DNA of 33,272 nucleotides from Lentisphaerota bacterium. Its GTDB lineage: Bacteria; Verrucomicrobiota; Kiritimatiellia; RFP12; UBA1067. Positions 32,991-33,272 of the stretch are shown piece by piece. The notes under the pieces are model-generated. The model did no database searches and was not told the origin of the DNA. It was given only the letters and a program-made list of their open reading frames with translations. The number at the start of each line of letters is the position of its first letter. Position 1 is the first letter of the stretch. The position numbers and the translations under genes were made by a program. The stretch lies in the NCBI GenBank assembly GCA_015061665.1, contig SUWC01000034.1:1-33272 (forward strand), read 5' to 3'.

Positions 32991-33020
32991 ATTTTACCAA
33001 AAAATCCCTCTCCACCGCAA
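32991..33020 (-). promoter_or_regulatory. Promoter of tRNA-Arg
   Basis: On the minus strand, TTGCGG (33020-33015) is followed after 18 bases by TAAAAT (32996-32991), preceded by TGG. This is the same extended -10 form seen for the protein genes. The predicted start is near 32984, 8 bases before the mature 5' end. Confidence 0.6.
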
Positions 33021-33044
33021 GGGCGAGCAGGGACTTTTTCAGGG

Positions 33045-33107
33045 CCAACGCATCAAAAATTCCTTCTCCCCGCTGACGCGGTGTAGAGCGAATTTTTGAT
33101 GCGTTGG
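33045..33107 (+). repeat. Perfect 18-bp inverted repeat with 27-base loop
   Basis: CCAACGCATCAAAAATTC (33045-33062) and its exact complement (33090-33107) flank 27 bases. There is no T-run after it. The geometry, two arms around a 25-27 base loop, is like the paired palindromes at 18.7-19.8 kb, although the sequence is unrelated. It may be a mobile palindromic element or a strong RNA hairpin. Confidence 0.75.
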
Positions 33108-33139
33108 AAGTGTTTCAGTAGCCAACAACCAGCGATCAG

Positions 33140-33272
33140 CGCCCAATCCGGGCGGTCGTGGCGCGCATCTTGGACTTTCAGGAGGTGTCCAAGGCGCATT
33201 CATCGGGCGCGCCCGTCTTTTTTGTGAACGCGCGGGCATCGAGCCCGCGCGGGTTCGATGCAGTCGCCTTGA
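33140..33272 (+). other. Hairpin-rich tail, possible structured RNA or leader
   Basis: Three plus-strand stem-loops lie close together: CGCCC/GGGCG at 33140-33154; CTTGGAC/GTCCAAG at 33169-33193 with AGGAGGT in its loop; and the palindrome CGGGCGCGCCCG at 33204-33215 followed by TCTTTTTT. A further 9-bp hairpin (CGCGCGGGC/GCCCGCGCG) is at 33229-33251. No tRNA, coding start or known RNA family is recognised. Confidence 0.35.
33204..33223 (+). terminator. Possible intrinsic terminator
   Basis: The 12-base G+C palindrome CGGGCGCGCCCG is followed at once by TCTTTTTT. The stem is short (4 bp if the loop is 4 bases), so strength is uncertain. Nothing upstream on the plus strand closer than the HAD gene would need it, unless the hairpin region is transcribed. 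Confidence 0.4.

Noticed and set aside
32748..33086. A plus-strand frame encoding GGTRTHYPLLRRQLLCPDEL
   Set aside because: It is the antisense read-through of the tRNA-Arg gene, a well-known spurious translation.
33039..33239. A 66-codon minus-strand frame near the right end
   Set aside because: It runs through the inverted repeat and hairpins, has no ribosome site and no recognisable product.

Overview
The window is a G+C-rich, gene-dense bacterial segment. It holds 30 protein genes (one cut by the left edge), all on the + strand, and one tRNA on the - strand. Envelope genes point to a diderm (Gram-negative) bacterium: MlaE/MlaF/MlaD-type lipid transport, an LpxC-family deacetylase and a protein with a PEP-CTERM sorting tail. 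Together with the GH43 glycosidase, lactate permease and many short secreted proteins, this suggests a PVC-group organism such as Kiritimatiellota/Verrucomicrobiota. That placement is an inference from gene content and style; no marker gene proves it.

Layout. 1-2.5 kb: the tail of a sensor kinase overlapping its NarL-type response regulator, then a secreted GH43 glycosidase. 2.5-4.8 kb: a TPP riboswitch in front of thiC-thiS-thiF. 4.8-8.8 kb: a tightly coupled run of pheA, an orphan peptide-binding protein, tsaB and an unusually short miaA. 8.8-13.8 kb: ilvD, a biotin-dependent carboxylase/decarboxylase subunit and glycogen synthase. 13.9-18.6 kb: kbl, a D-aminoacylase-type amidohydrolase, a small ketoacyl-synthase-like protein and an LctP permease.

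18.6-20.1 kb is a 1.6 kb stretch without genes. It contains two families of paired palindromes (REP doublet or REPIN-like), longer mosaic direct repeats and two G-quadruplex-capable tracts. 20.1-24.7 kb is a four-gene locus of two unknown exported proteins, a PEP-CTERM protein and a large membrane/TPR protein. Its middle (about 21.05-22.22 kb) drops to roughly one third G+C, with breakpoints just inside the signal-peptide and PEP-CTERM coding ends. This is the most novel-looking part of the window.

24.7-31.2 kb: pcnB, apparently on a leaderless mRNA, then a TPR protein, mlaE, mlaF, mlaD, a divergent LpxC-like enzyme and a DnaQ-type exonuclease, mostly with overlapping starts and stops. 31.2-33.3 kb: an MscS channel, a HAD hydrolase, a convergent tRNA-Arg(TCT), then an inverted repeat and a hairpin-rich tail.

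Regulation that can be read directly includes the TPP riboswitch and a recurrent extended -10 promoter (TGn plus TATAAT or TAAAAT) at eight sites. Many ATGA and TAATG junctions imply translational coupling.
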